This document shows positions 27,827 to 37,802 of a stretch of DNA of 64,000 nt, piece by piece. Origin of the DNA: Rhizomicrobium sp. (GTDB lineage Bacteria; Pseudomonadota; Alphaproteobacteria; Micropepsales; Micropepsaceae); NCBI GenBank assembly GCA_037200985.1, contig JBBCGJ010000001.1:1836756-1900755 (forward strand), read 5' to 3'. The notes beneath the pieces were generated by a model, which worked only from the letters and a program-made list of their open reading frames with translations, did not search any database and was not told the origin of the DNA. The first letter of the stretch is position 1, and the number at the start of each line of letters is the position of its first letter. A program made the position numbers and the translations under genes.

Positions 27827-28062
27827 TTATCGGTACCTTGGGGAGTCTTCCCGGCTTCCTGCATGCGCTTCAGGGCGACGACGGGATTGGCGTAGGGCTC
27901 CTGGAGATCGACGCTCCAATAGCGCAGCGCCTCGACCGGGATGTGCACGCCGGTGACGGCGCAGGGCACGAAGGAGCCGGCCTTCACGACGCGGAATTCG
28001 CCGTCGAGATATTCGAGAACGGCCTGGCCTTCGGGGCGGAGATCGCGGTCCATCTTGTTCAT
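27823..28062 (-). CDS. DUF2093 protein
   Basis: A 79-residue protein with the DUF2093 pattern (AVLEYLDGEFRVVKAGSFVPCAVTGVHIPVEALRYWSV). This alphaproteobacterial family of unknown function is regularly found near xseA, as here. There are no membrane segments. The downstream M23 gene is coupled by a four-base overlap. Confidence 0.9.
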   Translation of the reverse strand: MNKMDRDLRPEGQAVLEYLDGEFRVVKAGSFVPCAVTGVHIPVEALRYWSVDLQEPYANPVVALKRMQEAGKTPQGTDK

Positions 28063-28109
28063 GGGGACACATTAGAGCCGTTTCCCGGTGGACGAAATCA
28101 TAAATTGGG

Positions 28110-28235
28110 TGTCATGGCCCGCGAATTCGGGCCACCCAGGTCACGCCTTGAGAGGACTCGCAAGTTTTTGTGACCCGAAATCGTCGCGCACTGTGCCGAA
28201 CCCAACTTGGTGGCCCGCATTCGCGGGCCATGACA
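28110..28235. repeat. Dispersed palindromic repeat, family A'
   Basis: Begins GTGTCATGGCCCGCGAATTCG and ends TGGCCCGCATTCGCGGGCCATGACA, lying between the DUF2093 gene start and the xseA stop. It shares its right end with 14353-14484, 35712-35745 and 52181-52215. Confidence 0.82.
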
Positions 28236-28254
28236 GCTTGGAGGTGGGACGCGA

Positions 28255-29670
28255 CTAGAACAAACTTCCCTGCCCGCCGGGCTTGGGTTTCGCTTTCGGT
28301 TTCGGCGGCGTGGTGCCGTCGGCGGTGGCGCTTTGCTCGCCGTCGGCGAAGGTCAGCGTCAGGCGCTCGCCCGGCGCGATGGATGCGGCGCGGCGGCGGA
28401 CAGCACCGTCCTCGCCCCGGACCAGCGCGAAGCCGCGCTCCAGCGCCGAGCGGTAGGACGAGCTCTCCAGGACGCGACCGAGGGATTCCAGATGTTTGCG
28501 CCGTTCCGCAAGATGCGTGCGCTGGACCCGCGCCAGGCGCTGGCCCAGCGCGGCCGCGCGCTCGCCGCCGAGGCCGATCTGGCGGGCGATCCGGTTGGGA
28601 CGCAGCACGGCGGCGGCCTCGGCGAGGGCGCGGCGGTGCTCCTGGAGATTGGTGCGCAGGGCCTTGCCGAGATTCTCGCCGGCATAGTCGAGGCGCTGGC
28701 GCGGCTGGGCAAAGAGCGTCTCGGCGCGCGGCAGCACACGGGCGAGCTGCGCCAGATGGCGGCGGCGGTCGTCCATGCCCTTGGTGAAGCAGCGCAAGAG
28801 GCGGCGGGTGAAATCCAGCGTCTGGCCGAGCAATTCGGTGCGCACCGGCACGGCGAGCTCGGCGGCGGCAGTCGGCGTGGGGGCGCGGACATCCGCGACG
28901 AAATCGATCAGCGTTGTATCGGTCTCGTGGCCGACGGCGGAGATCAGTGGGATCGTGCTCTCGAACACGGCGCGGACCACGGCTTCTTCGTTGAAGGCCA
29001 TCAGGTCTTCGATCGAGCCGCCGCCGCGCGCGACGATCAGAAGATCGGGCCTCGGCAAGGCGCCGCCGGCCGCCAGTGCGTTGAAGCCGCGGATGGCGGC
29101 GGCGACCTCGGCGGCGGCGCGCTCGCCCTGCACCGCCACGGACCAGAGCAGGACGCGGCGCGGGAAACGCGCCTCCAGCCGGTGCATGATGTCGCGGATC
29201 ACGGCCCCGGTCGGCGAAGTGATCACGCCGATCACCTCGGGGAGGAAGGGCAGCTTCTTCTTGTGCGCGGGGTCGAACAGGCCCTCGGCGGTGAGCTTCT
29301 TCTTGCGCTCCTCCAGCAGCGCCATGAGGGCGCCCAGCCCGGCGAGCTCGACCTGCTCGACCACGATCTGGTAGCGCGAGGAGCCGGCATAGGTGGTGAG
29401 GCGGCCGGTGCAGACGACCTCCAGGCCGGCCTGGGGCTTCACCTTCAGCCGCTGCGCCGTGCCGCGCCAGATCACGGCGTTGAGGACGGCCTTATCGTCC
29501 TTGAGGTCGAAATAGACATGGCCGGAGGAATGGAATTTCAGGCCCGAAATCTCGCCGCGCACCCGCACGAAGGCGAAGGCATCCTCCACCGTGCGCTTGA
29601 GCGCCGAGGATATCTCGCTGACGGAATATTCCGGCAGGTTGGCAAGGGGCTTGGCGGCGGGTTCGGACAT
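28255..29670 (-). CDS. xseA: Exodeoxyribonuclease VII large subunit
   Basis: A 471-residue cytoplasmic nuclease subunit. The N-terminal OB-fold ([36 protein letters not shown]) binds single-stranded DNA; the catalytic core has [30 protein letters not shown] and [31 protein letters not shown]. It digests single-stranded DNA with XseB; xseB is not in the window. A low-complexity Lys/Pro tail ends the protein. Confidence 0.95.
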   Translation of the reverse strand: MSEPAAKPLANLPEYSVSEISSALKRTVEDAFAFVRVRGEISGLKFHSSGHVYFDLKDDKAVLNAVIWRGTAQRLKVKPQAGLEVVCTGRLTTYAGSSRYQIVVEQVELAGLGALMALLEERKKKLTAEGLFDPAHKKKLPFLPEVIGVITSPTGAVIRDIMHRLEARFPRRVLLWSVAVQGERAAAEVAAAIRGFNALAAGGALPRPDLLIVARGGGSIEDLMAFNEEAVVRAVFESTIPLISAVGHETDTTLIDFVADVRAPTPTAAAELAVPVRTELLGQTLDFTRRLLRCFTKGMDDRRRHLAQLARVLPRAETLFAQPRQRLDYAGENLGKALRTNLQEHRRALAEAAAVLRPNRIARQIGLGGERAAALGQRLARVQRTHLAERRKHLESLGRVLESSSYRSALERGFALVRGEDGAVRRRAASIAPGERLTLTFADGEQSATADGTTPPKPKAKPKPGGQGSLF

Positions 29671-29699
29671 GATTCACAGCATACAGGAAGGACGGGCAC

Positions 29700-30101
29700 T
29701 CAGGGCTTCCAGATTTTCAAGGCGCAGTAGCGCGCCATGTGATGGAAGTCGCGATCCGCCGTCAGCATTGTCAGATCGTAGTGAAGGCAAAGCTGCGCGA
29801 AGAGCGTATCGACGGACTCGATTTGAATCCCCGCCCGGCGGCAGCGATTGAACAAATCGGCGGCCTTCAGATGGTCATTCCATTCGGGCTGCAGGAGAAA
29901 CAGGGACGCGAATCGCGCGAGGATTTGATCGCGTTGGCGCGGGCCTGAAACGCCCTGCAGGATTTCCTGCAGCACGAGACCCGTGGTGACGATCTGGTCG
30001 CCGGCGTTGATGGCCCGGTTCAATTCCGCGACGAACGGACCGCCGGGCGCGTCGCGGCGAAGGGCCAAAGACCAGACGCTCGTATCGACGAAAAGGCTCA
30101 A
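29700..30101 (-). CDS. vapC: VapC-type PIN-domain ribonuclease toxin
   Basis: A 133-residue PIN-domain protein with the four acidic residues of the active site: D6 (VDTSVW), E46 (LVLQEIL), D98 (ESVDTLFAQL) and D116/D118 (TADRDF). VapC toxins cleave tRNA or rRNA. It overlaps the antitoxin gene by four bases. The pair is inserted between xseA and purD. Confidence 0.9.
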   Translation of the reverse strand: MSLFVDTSVWSLALRRDAPGGPFVAELNRAINAGDQIVTTGLVLQEILQGVSGPRQRDQILARFASLFLLQPEWNDHLKAADLFNRCRRAGIQIESVDTLFAQLCLHYDLTMLTADRDFHHMARYCALKIWKP

Positions 30102-30298
30102 CGGCGTCTACGCGCCGCCTTGTAGTCGTAGGTCGGATCCCAGTCGATCTTTCCGAAAAGCTCAAGGATGCGCTTCTGCTCCCGGCGACTGACGAATTCC
30201 TCCAGCGCCTTCGTGACCGCGGCCTTCTTGGTCTTTTCGCCGCTGACTTTCAGCGCCCGATCGAGAAGATCGGGATCAATGGATAGATTCGTCGCCAT
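30098..30298 (-). CDS. vapB: VapB-type antitoxin
   Basis: A 66-residue protein from ATG 30298. The first part (MATNLSIDPDLLDRALKVSGEKTKKAAVTKALEEFV) is the VapB DNA-binding/dimerisation region; the C-terminus (LFGKIDWDPTYDYKAARRRR) is the toxin-binding tail with typical aromatic and acidic residues. An inverted repeat overlaps the start codon (30297-30316), consistent with autoregulation. Upstream sequence is unusually AT-rich. Confidence 0.88.
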   Translation of the reverse strand: MATNLSIDPDLLDRALKVSGEKTKKAAVTKALEEFVSRREQKRILELFGKIDWDPTYDYKAARRRR

Positions 30299-30316
30299 GT
30301 GTAACTCCTCACACAT
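30297..30316. promoter_or_regulatory. Inverted repeat at the vapB start
   Basis: ATGTGT (30297-30302) and ACACAT (30311-30316) flank eight bases and overlap the vapB initiation codon; further ACAC repeats follow to 30331. The AT-rich, repeated character matches a toxin-antitoxin operator. The same 50 nt precede purD on the other strand, so repression could touch purD. Confidence 0.5.
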
Positions 30317-30350
30317 AGCTTTACACACACACTTGTGATTTACAAATGCC

Positions 30351-31634
30351 ATGAAAGTCCTTCTCGTCGGTTCCGGGGGCCGGGAGCATGCGCTGGCCTG
30401 GGCGATTTCGGCCAGTCCGCTGCTTACCAAGCTCTATTGCGCGCCGGGCAATGCCGGGATCGCGCAGGTCGCGGACTGCGTGCCGATCGCGGCGATGGAT
30501 TTTCCGCGGCTGGTGGCCTTCGCCAGAGAGAACGCGATCGATTTCGCGGTGATCGGCGCCGACCCGCCGCTGGTCGGCGGGCTGTGGGACGCGTTCGAGG
30601 CGGCGGGCATCCGCGCCACCGGTCCGAGCAAGGCGGCGGCGGTGCTGGAAGGCTCCAAGGGCTTCGTGAAGGACCTCTGCGCGGAGCACGGCATTCCGAC
30701 GGCAGCCTATCGGCGCTTCACCGAGGCCGCGGCGGCGAAGGCGTTCGCCGAGACGCTCGGCCTGCCGGTGGTGATCAAGGCGGACGGGCTGGCGGCGGGC
30801 AAGGGCGTGATCGTGGCGGAGACGCGGGCCGACGCGCACAAGGCCGTCGACGTCATGTTCGAGGGCGGTTTCGGCGACAGCGGCCACGCGATGGTGGTCG
30901 AGGAATTCATGGCGGGCGAGGAAGCGAGCTTCTTCGCGCTCAGCGACGGCGAGACCGTCATCCCGCTGGCGGGCGCGCAGGACCATAAGCGCGTGTTCGA
31001 CGGCGACAAGGGACCGAACACCGGCGGCATGGGCGCCTATTCGCCCGCGCCGGTGCTCACCCCCCAGATGGAGGCGCTGGCGATGGAGCGCTTCATCAAG
31101 CCGACGGTGGCGGCGATGCGGGCCAAGGGCATCCCGTATGTCGGCGTGATGTATCTCGGGCTGATGTTCACGGCCGAGGGGCCGAAGCTGGTCGAATACA
31201 ATTGCCGCTTCGGCGATCCGGAAACCCAGGTGCTGATGCCGCGTCTGAAGAGCGACCTTCTGACCGCGCTGATCGCGATGCGGGACGGCATGCTGAAGGA
31301 CATCGACCTGCGCTGGAGCGACGAGGCGGCGCTGACCGTGGCGATGGCGTCGAAGGGCTATCCCGGAGCCTATGAGAAGGGCCAGGTCATCACGGGCCTT
31401 GAGGAGGCGGCAGGGCTGCCCGGCGTGCAGATCTTCCATGCCGGAACGGAGCGGCGCGACGGCCGCATCGTGGCGGCGGGCGGGCGCGTGCTGAGCGTCA
31501 CCGCGACCGGCAAGACGGTGGCGGAGGCGCAGGCCCGCGCTTATGCGGCGGTCGACATGATCCACTGGGACGGCTGTTTCGCGCGGCGCGATATCGGCTG
31601 GCGGGCGATCGCGCGTGAGAAGGCTAGCCAATGA
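30351..31634 (+). CDS. purD: Phosphoribosylamine-glycine ligase
   Basis: A 427-residue ATP-grasp enzyme that ligates glycine to phosphoribosylamine in purine synthesis. Visible marks: [19 protein letters not shown] at the N-terminus, [18 protein letters not shown] and [39 protein letters not shown], all standard. ATGA overlap with the following HAD gene. The divergent vapBC pair lies 52 nt upstream. Links functionally to glyA at 62288 through glycine and one-carbon supply. Confidence 0.96.
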   Translation: MKVLLVGSGGREHALAWAISASPLLTKLYCAPGNAGIAQVADCVPIAAMDFPRLVAFARENAIDFAVIGADPPLVGGLWDAFEAAGIRATGPSKAAAVLEGSKGFVKDLCAEHGIPTAAYRRFTEAAAAKAFAETLGLPVVIKADGLAAGKGVIVAETRADAHKAVDVMFEGGFGDSGHAMVVEEFMAGEEASFFALSDGETVIPLAGAQDHKRVFDGDKGPNTGGMGAYSPAPVLTPQMEALAMERFIKPTVAAMRAKGIPYVGVMYLGLMFTAEGPKLVEYNCRFGDPETQVLMPRLKSDLLTALIAMRDGMLKDIDLRWSDEAALTVAMASKGYPGAYEKGQVITGLEEAAGLPGVQIFHAGTERRDGRIVAAGGRVLSVTATGKTVAEAQARAYAAVDMIHWDGCFARRDIGWRAIAREKASQ

Positions 31635-32248
31635 GCGAACCGGTCGAGGCGCTGCTGTTCGACCTGGGCGGCGTGGTCTTCGACGTCGATTTCGCGCGGG
31701 TGACGGCCCGCTGGGCCGAGCATGCCGGCTGCGATCCGGCGCTGGTCGCGGCGCGCTACAGCCACGACGAAGCCTATGAGAAGCACGAGCGCGGCGAGAT
31801 CGACGCCGCGGCCTATTTCGCGGCACTGCGCAAATCGCTGGGCATCGACATTTCCGACGCGCAGTTTCTCGACGGCTGGAATGCGATCTTCGGCGGTCCG
31901 ATTCCCGGCACCGAGACGTGGATCGGGGCCGCCTGCGCGCGCCTGCCTTGCTACGCGTTTTCGAACACCAACCGCGCCCATGCGGACCACTGGCAGCCGC
32001 TCTATGCGCAGACCATGAAGCCGTTCCGGCGCGTGTTCCTGTCGTCGGAGATCGGCCTGCGCAAGCCCGACCGCGCCGCGTTCGAGCATGTCGCGCGGGA
32101 GATCGACGTGCCGACGCCGCGCATCCTGTTTTTCGACGATGCGCTCGCCAATGTGGAAGGCGCACGCGCCGCGGGTCTGCAGGCCGTCCATGTGCGGTCC
32201 AATGCGGACGTAGCGGCAGCGCTGGCGCCGATTTTCGGCGGCGCATAA
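31631..32248 (+). CDS. HAD-family hydrolase
   Basis: A 205-residue HAD phosphatase of subfamily IA. The four motifs are present: nucleophile D11 in [25 protein letters not shown], the Lys in [10 protein letters not shown], and [17 protein letters not shown]. The second Asp of the first motif is replaced by Gly, as in the YihX/epoxide-hydrolase-like group, which often have sugar phosphate substrates. Translationally coupled to purD. Confidence 0.88.
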   Translation: MSEPVEALLFDLGGVVFDVDFARVTARWAEHAGCDPALVAARYSHDEAYEKHERGEIDAAAYFAALRKSLGIDISDAQFLDGWNAIFGGPIPGTETWIGAACARLPCYAFSNTNRAHADHWQPLYAQTMKPFRRVFLSSEIGLRKPDRAAFEHVAREIDVPTPRILFFDDALANVEGARAAGLQAVHVRSNADVAAALAPIFGGA

Positions 32249-32333
32249 CGCAGCGAAAGCCAATGGCTTTGCGCCTTGTGCGCTCGGCGCATCCGGTCAA
32301 AAATGCCGGCAACAAGAAATCCGCACGGGGAGT

Positions 32334-33428
32334 ATGGCGATGAGCGAGCCCAGCCGGCAGGAGACCTTTTCCGGCACCAAGGACGTTGCCGACGCCCATG
32401 CCTTCGACGTCAAAAAGCTCGAAGCCTATCTCGCCGACCGCATCGAGGGCTTCCGGACGCCGCTCGAAGTGCGCCAGTTCAAGGGCGGGCAGTCCAACCC
32501 GACCTATCAGCTCGTCACGCCGAACCGCAAATACGTCATGCGGAGGAAGCCGCCGGGCAAGCTGCTTCCCAGCGCGCATGCGGTGGACCGCGAGTTCAAG
32601 GTGATCTCGGCGCTGCATCCGACCGGCTTTCCGGTCGCCAGGCCCTATCTGCTGTGCGAGGACGAAAGCATCGCGGGGACGATGTTCTACGTCATGGAAT
32701 GCGTCGAGGGGCGCGTGTTGTGGGAGGCGCTGCTGCCCGGCATGGAGAAGAAGGAGCGCTGGGCGATCTACGACGCGATGAACGAGACGCTCGCGCGGCT
32801 GCACAATCTCGACTATCTCAAGATCGGGCTGGAGGACTTCGGCAAGCCCACCGCCTATGTGGCGCGCCAGATCGCGCGCTGGACCAAGCAATACCAGCTC
32901 TCCGCGACCGAGACGATCGAGGAGATGGACAAGCTGATCGACTGGCTGCCCAAGCACCTGCCGGCCGAGGGCCGCCCGTCGGTGGTGCATGGCGACTACC
33001 GCCTCGACAACATGATCCTGCATCCGACCGAACCCAGGGTGCTGGCGGTGATCGACTGGGAGCTCGCGACGATCGGCGATCCGCTGGCCGATTTCACCTA
33101 TCACCTGATGCAGTGGCAGATGCAGCCGGGCGGAACCTCGGCCGGGACGCAGTCGCTCCTCTCGGCCGACCTGGATGCGCTGGGCATCCCGACCATGGAC
33201 CAGTATGTGAAGATGTATTGCGAGCGCACCGGGCGCCGCGAGACGCCGAACATGGACTACTACGCGGCGTATAATTTCTTCCGCCTGACGGGCATCCTGC
33301 AGGGCATCGTCGGCCGGGTGCGCGACGGCACGGCGGCGAACGCCAACGCGGCGCAGAACGCCGCGGCGGTCCGGCCGCTGGCGATACGCGGCTGGCACTT
33401 CGCCCAGCGCGCGGGCGCCCAGGGTTAA
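32334..33428 (+). CDS. Phosphotransferase (APH/ACAD10-like kinase) family protein
   Basis: A 364-residue protein with the aminoglycoside phosphotransferase fold: glycine/Asn loop QFKGGQSNPTYQL, the catalytic VVHGDYRLDNMIL (Brenner motif, base Asp and metal Asn) and VIDWELATIGDPLADFTYHL with the metal-binding DWE. This branch, similar to the kinase part of ACAD10, is usually genomic neighbour to acyl-CoA dehydrogenases; one lies at 35814, after an intervening gene. It may phosphorylate a hydroxyacyl compound before dehydrogenation. Confidence 0.85.
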   Translation: MAMSEPSRQETFSGTKDVADAHAFDVKKLEAYLADRIEGFRTPLEVRQFKGGQSNPTYQLVTPNRKYVMRRKPPGKLLPSAHAVDREFKVISALHPTGFPVARPYLLCEDESIAGTMFYVMECVEGRVLWEALLPGMEKKERWAIYDAMNETLARLHNLDYLKIGLEDFGKPTAYVARQIARWTKQYQLSATETIEEMDKLIDWLPKHLPAEGRPSVVHGDYRLDNMILHPTEPRVLAVIDWELATIGDPLADFTYHLMQWQMQPGGTSAGTQSLLSADLDALGIPTMDQYVKMYCERTGRRETPNMDYYAAYNFFRLTGILQGIVGRVRDGTAANANAAQNAAAVRPLAIRGWHFAQRAGAQG

Positions 33429-33528
33429 GGCTTTCCTAAAGCGCAACCTGTGGACGCGCGGCAAGCGTTGCTTAACCCTGTCCGGCCTAGATTGCCCGTC
33501 CGCGGCAAGGGCCGCTCCCGGGGAAGAC

Positions 33529-35442
33529 ATGAGCGAAGAGGAAAAACGGCTGCATGCGATGCGCCTCAAGCGCATCCGCACGCATCTCGACCTCGCCGAG
33601 CGCGCGGCGCAGATCGGCCATTGGCGATTCGACCTGGCCGACAGCGCCTATTCCTGGTCTCCGGGCATGTACCGGCTCTTGGGGGAGAACCCCGACACGC
33701 GAAAGCCCGACGCCGAATGGCTGTTCGAGCAGATCACGCCGCAATCGCGCGTCGTGATCGAGGCGGCGCTGACCGAGGCGATCCGCACACGCTCGCCCTT
33801 CACCTACCGCACCTATGCGCGCGATCCCAAACGCGCGGTGCAGATCGTCGACACCCATGGCGAGGTGGAGATCGGCGAGGACGGCCGCGTCACCGCCGTG
33901 CTCGGCGTCAGCCATGACGTCACCGCCCAGGTCCGCGCCGAGGAAGAGCGCGAGAAGGCGCAGGCGATGTACCGCCTGATGACAGAGGAATCCGGCGACA
34001 TCGTCATCCTGTATGCCAGGGACGGCAAGCTGGTCTTCGTGTCGAGCGCGCTCGAACGCATCACGGGACACACCGCGGACGAGATCCGCGACGGCGGTTA
34101 CAAGCGCTTCATCCATCCCGACGACCAGGACGAAGCCGCCAAGATGATCACGCGGCCGGTGGACGCCGACACGACGGTCGCGACCTGGCGCATCCGGCAC
34201 CGCGACGGCCATTACGTCTGGCTCGAAACGACGATCCGCACCGTGTTCGATCCGGCGACGGGCGAGCCGAAGAACGTGATCAGCGTGTCGCGCGACGTCA
34301 GCGCGCGGGTCGAGGCCGAGGAGGCGCGGCGCAAGGCCGACGAGATGTACCGCGTGATGACGACGGAGGCCTCCGACGTCATCCTGCTGTTCGCCCCGGA
34401 CCGCAGCATCCTGTTCGCGTCCGAAGCGCTCGACCGCCTGATGGGCCGCACGGCGGCGGAGATCGAGAACGGCGGCTGGATGCGGTTCGTCCATCCCGAC
34501 GACCTGGCGCAGCTGCGCAAGCTGGAGCTGCCGCCCAAGCGGACGGAGGAGTTCACCGTCGCCTATCGCCTGATGCGCCGCGACGGGACCTATGTCTGGC
34601 TGGAGGTGAAGACGCGGGCGCGCTGTGCGCCGGACGGCACCTATCTCGGCTATATCAGCGTGGCGCGCGACGTCACCGAGCGCAAGCAACGCGAGATCGA
34701 GGCCAAGGCGGCGCAGCAGCGCGCCGAGACCGCGAACAAGGCGAAATCGCAGTTCCTCGCCAATATGAGCCACGAGCTGCGCACGCCCCTGAACGCGATC
34801 ATCGGCTTCGCCGATCTGATGAAGGCGCAGGCCTTCGGGCAGCTCGGCAATGCGCGCTATGAGAGCTATGCGACGCTGATCTACGATTCGGGCCAGCTCC
34901 TGCTCGACCTGATCACCGACATGCTGGACATGGCGAAGATCGAGGCCGGCAAGATGGAGCTCAATTTCGAGCAGGTCGATCTCGGCGAGACCATCGCCGA
35001 CGTCGCGCGCCTGCTCGACGACCGGGCGCACACCGCCGGCGTGGCGCTGGATGTCGCGGTGGGCACGAAGCTGTCCCTGGTCGCCGACCGCCGCGCGGTG
35101 AAGCAGGTGGTGATCAACCTGCTCAGCAACGCGCTCAAATTCACGCCCAGGGGCGGCACGGTGGCGGTGCGCGCCGCGCAGGACGGCGATCTCATGCGGG
35201 TGAGCGTCCGCGACACCGGAATCGGGATCCCCGAGAGCGAGCTGGGGCGGCTCGGACGGCCGTTCGAGCAGGTCTGTGCCGATCCCAACCTCGCCAAGTC
35301 CGGCACCGGGCTGGGACTGGCGCTGGTGCGGTCCCTGACCGAGCGGCACGGCGGCGGGATGTGCATCGAGAGCGCCGAGGGCATCGGCACCGAGGTGACG
35401 GTGACCTTCGCGCTGAAGCCGGCGCAGCGGGCGGCGGCGTAG
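33529..35442 (+). CDS. Soluble sensor histidine kinase with three PAS domains
   Basis: A 637-residue protein without membrane segments. PAS-like units occupy about residues 20-135, 145-265 and 270-395, with repeated PDD and CxWLE-type motifs (HRDGHYVWLET, RRDGTYVWLEV). The dimerisation/phosphoacceptor domain has SHELRTPLNAIIGFADLM with H415, and the ATPase has NLLSNALKFTPRGG, DTGIGIPESELGRLG and GTGLGLALVRSL. No response regulator gene is adjacent, so it is an orphan kinase for a cytoplasmic signal. Confidence 0.92.
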   Translation: MSEEEKRLHAMRLKRIRTHLDLAERAAQIGHWRFDLADSAYSWSPGMYRLLGENPDTRKPDAEWLFEQITPQSRVVIEAALTEAIRTRSPFTYRTYARDPKRAVQIVDTHGEVEIGEDGRVTAVLGVSHDVTAQVRAEEEREKAQAMYRLMTEESGDIVILYARDGKLVFVSSALERITGHTADEIRDGGYKRFIHPDDQDEAAKMITRPVDADTTVATWRIRHRDGHYVWLETTIRTVFDPATGEPKNVISVSRDVSARVEAEEARRKADEMYRVMTTEASDVILLFAPDRSILFASEALDRLMGRTAAEIENGGWMRFVHPDDLAQLRKLELPPKRTEEFTVAYRLMRRDGTYVWLEVKTRARCAPDGTYLGYISVARDVTERKQREIEAKAAQQRAETANKAKSQFLANMSHELRTPLNAIIGFADLMKAQAFGQLGNARYESYATLIYDSGQLLLDLITDMLDMAKIEAGKMELNFEQVDLGETIADVARLLDDRAHTAGVALDVAVGTKLSLVADRRAVKQVVINLLSNALKFTPRGGTVAVRAAQDGDLMRVSVRDTGIGIPESELGRLGRPFEQVCADPNLAKSGTGLGLALVRSLTERHGGGMCIESAEGIGTEVTVTFALKPAQRAAA

Positions 35443-35461
35443 TTTTCATCAGAAGAAAAAT

Positions 35462-35745
35462 CGTCATCGCCGGTCCCGTGCCGGCGACCCATAAACACGG
35501 ACGGCGCACTGGAATATGGGTGGCCGGGACAAGCCCGGCCATGACGGTTGTTGGTTAGGAAACGGAACTGGCTTGAGCGGCCGTCCATCGTGCGAAGCGC
35601 ATTTCAAAGGATTCACGCGGAGCCGCGGAGTCGCGGAGGCCAACGAAGAACTTCGCGGCTCCGCGTGAAAATTTGGGCGCGGACGCGCGCACCTGTTCCG
35701 AACGTGCAGACGTCAACTGGGTGGCCCGCATTCGCGGGCCATGAC
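35462..35745. repeat. Cluster of intergenic repeats (families A, E and half A')
   Basis: 35462-35547 runs TCGTCATCGCCGGTCCCG to GGCCGGGACAAGCCCGGCCATGAC. 35610-35667 has CACGCGGAGCCGCGGAG paired with CTTCGCGGCTCCGCGTG, near copy of 14282-14317. 35712-35745 (GTCAACTGGGTGGCCCG to GGGCCATGAC) is identical to part of 52181-52215. The 35443-35813 interval holds no supported gene. Confidence 0.78.
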
Positions 35746-35813
35746 GCCGTTCTTGTTGCGGCAGACAAAAAGGGCGGCATCGCTGCCGCCCTTTCCTTCA
35801 ATCTGAGCGAGCC

Positions 35814-37055
35814 CTATTCCGCCGCCTGACGCTTGGGCATTTCGGCGTGCTTGCCGAATTCCAGGCGCGCGATGGTGCGGCAGTGGACCTCGTCCGGGCC
35901 GTCGGCGAGGCGCAGCGTGCGCTGGCCGGCATACATCTTCGCCAGCCCCGGATCGGTCGTGACGCCGCCGCCGCCCCAGGCCTGGATCGCGTCGTCGATG
36001 ATCTTCAGCGCCATGCGCGGCGCCGCCACCTTGATCTCCGCGATCTCGGTGCGCGCGACCTTGTTGCCGACCTTGTCCATCATGTCGGCCGCCTTCAGCG
36101 TCAGGAGACGGCACATGTCGATGTTGATGCGGGCCTCCGCGACGCGCTGCTCCCACACCGAATGCTCGGCGATCTTCTTGCCGAAGGCCTCGCGCGTCAG
36201 CAGGCGCTTGCACATGATCTCCAGCGCGCGCTCGGCGACGCCGATGGTGCGCATGCAGTGATGGATGCGGCCCGGCCCGAGACGGCCCTGCGCGATCTCG
36301 AAGCCGCGGCCCTCGCCGAGGATCATGTTCTCCACCGGCACCTTGACGTCCTTGAGCACGACCTCGCCATGGCCGTGCGGCGCGTCGTCATAGCCGAACA
36401 CCGGCAGCATGCGCTTGACGGTGACGCCGGGCGTGTCGCGCTCGACGAAGATCTGCGACTGGGCGCTGTGGCGGCCGCCGTCCGGATTGGTCTTGCCCAT
36501 CACGATCATGATCTTGCAGCGCGGATCGCCGACGCCCGAGGACCACCATTTGGTGCCGTTGATGACGTAGTGATCGCCGCGGCGCTCGATATGGGTCGCG
36601 ATGTTGGTCGCGTCCGACGAGGCCACCGCCGGCTCGGTCATCAGGAAGGCGGAGCGGATCTCGCCCGCGAGCAGCGGCTTCAGCCATTTGTCCTGCTGGT
36701 ACGGGCTGCCGTAGCGCTCCAACACCTCCATGTTGCCGGTATCGGGGGCGGAGCAGTTGAACACCTCCGAGGCGAAGCCGACGCGGCCCATGATCTCGGC
36801 CAGCGGGGCGTATTCCAGATTGCTGAGACCGGCGCCGTGCTCGCTCTCGTTCAAGAAGAAATTCCACAGGCCCTGCGCCCTGGCCTTCTTCTTGAGGTCT
36901 TCCACCACCGGCACGACGATCCAGGGATTGCCCTTGGCGCGGGCTTCCTCCATCTGCGCGGCATAGACCGGCTCGGCCGGGTAGACATGGGCGTGCATGA
37001 AATCGCCCACCTTGTTCATCCACTCGCGCTGGCGCGGCGAATAGTCGAAATCCAT
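35814..37055 (-). CDS. Acyl-CoA dehydrogenase
   Basis: A 413-residue FAD-dependent dehydrogenase from ATG 37055 with a strong ribosome site (GGAGG); the longer open frame upstream is not credible. It matches the acyl-CoA dehydrogenase family with N-terminal all-helical domain, the middle sheet domain [32 protein letters not shown] and the C-terminal [17 protein letters not shown] and [11 protein letters not shown]. It oxidises acyl-CoA to enoyl-CoA. The group resembles the ACAD10/ACAD11-like dehydrogenases that pair with the kinase at 32334, though an intervening histidine kinase separates them. Confidence 0.92.
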   Translation of the reverse strand: MDFDYSPRQREWMNKVGDFMHAHVYPAEPVYAAQMEEARAKGNPWIVVPVVEDLKKKARAQGLWNFFLNESEHGAGLSNLEYAPLAEIMGRVGFASEVFNCSAPDTGNMEVLERYGSPYQQDKWLKPLLAGEIRSAFLMTEPAVASSDATNIATHIERRGDHYVINGTKWWSSGVGDPRCKIMIVMGKTNPDGGRHSAQSQIFVERDTPGVTVKRMLPVFGYDDAPHGHGEVVLKDVKVPVENMILGEGRGFEIAQGRLGPGRIHHCMRTIGVAERALEIMCKRLLTREAFGKKIAEHSVWEQRVAEARINIDMCRLLTLKAADMMDKVGNKVARTEIAEIKVAAPRMALKIIDDAIQAWGGGGVTTDPGLAKMYAGQRTLRLADGPDEVHCRTIARLEFGKHAEMPKRQAAE

Positions 37056-37172
37056 AGTTTCCTCCGTGAGATCGATATCGAGTGGGCGGGACTTTAGCCC
37101 GCTCGTCCCGGCCCGGCCAGACGACAAAGGAGCGGATTTGACAGGCGCCTCCCGCCACGGCAAGCAGCGTCC

Positions 37173-37793
37173 ATGCTGCTTTGGGCGGGCGTTTTCCTCA
37201 TTGTCCTGGGTTTCGGCTGCCTGCCCTTCGACCGGCGGGCGGCGCATATCCTCTACGACCAGGAGAGCGCCCGGTTCGAGCGGTTCCTGGAGGCCACCAC
37301 CCATTGGGCCAAGGCGGCGCACTGGCTGGTCGCGGCGCTGGTCGCGCTGGCGGCGGCGCAGGCGGGGCTGGCGCTCTGGGGCGAGAACGAAAGCCTGCGC
37401 GAGGCGTCGAACGACGCCTGGGCGTTCATCGTCTGTCTCGGCGCGGGCAGCGCGATCCTGCACAGCATGAAGCTGGTGGTGGGACGGCGGCGGCCGCGCG
37501 ACGACATGGAGATGGGCAAATACGAATTCGTCTGGTTCGAGTTCCGGCTGGACTACAACTCCTTTCCGTCGGGCCATGCGCTGACGATCACGACGGTCGC
37601 CACCATCGCGAGCTGCGCCTTCCCGCATCTGGCGGTCCTGTGGTTCGCGATCGCGCTGTGGCTGGGCGTGACGCGGGCGCTCTTGACCGCGCATTTCTTC
37701 AGCGACGTGTTCATCGGCGCCGGGATCGGGCTTCTCGCGAGCCGCGAGACCTTGCTATACGTCTTCCCCCAACTTCCGCCGCCCTGGTTCTGA
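37173..37793 (+). CDS. PAP2-family membrane phosphatase
   Basis: A 206-residue membrane protein with about five helices and the full PAP2 phosphatase triad: [11 protein letters not shown] (K100 to P108), PSGH (132-135) and [13 protein letters not shown] (R168, H174, D178). Such enzymes dephosphorylate lipid phosphates such as undecaprenyl or phosphatidic acid at the outer face of the inner membrane. It is followed 9 nt later by the TerC gene. Confidence 0.9.
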   Translation: MLLWAGVFLIVLGFGCLPFDRRAAHILYDQESARFERFLEATTHWAKAAHWLVAALVALAAAQAGLALWGENESLREASNDAWAFIVCLGAGSAILHSMKLVVGRRRPRDDMEMGKYEFVWFEFRLDYNSFPSGHALTITTVATIASCAFPHLAVLWFAIALWLGVTRALLTAHFFSDVFIGAGIGLLASRETLLYVFPQLPPPWF

Positions 37794-37802
37794 GACGCTC
37801 CC

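Noticed and set aside
30321..33581. A very long open frame on the minus strand opposite purD and the HAD and kinase genes
   Set aside because: It is antisense to well-recognised enzymes, has Arg/His/Asp-rich low-complexity composition and no domain; it is a by-product of high GC.
35814..37694. Longer acyl-CoA dehydrogenase reading frame with 213 extra N-terminal residues
   Set aside because: The extra part covers the opposite PAP2 gene and lacks family similarity; a ribosome site and ATG at 37055 fit the family start.
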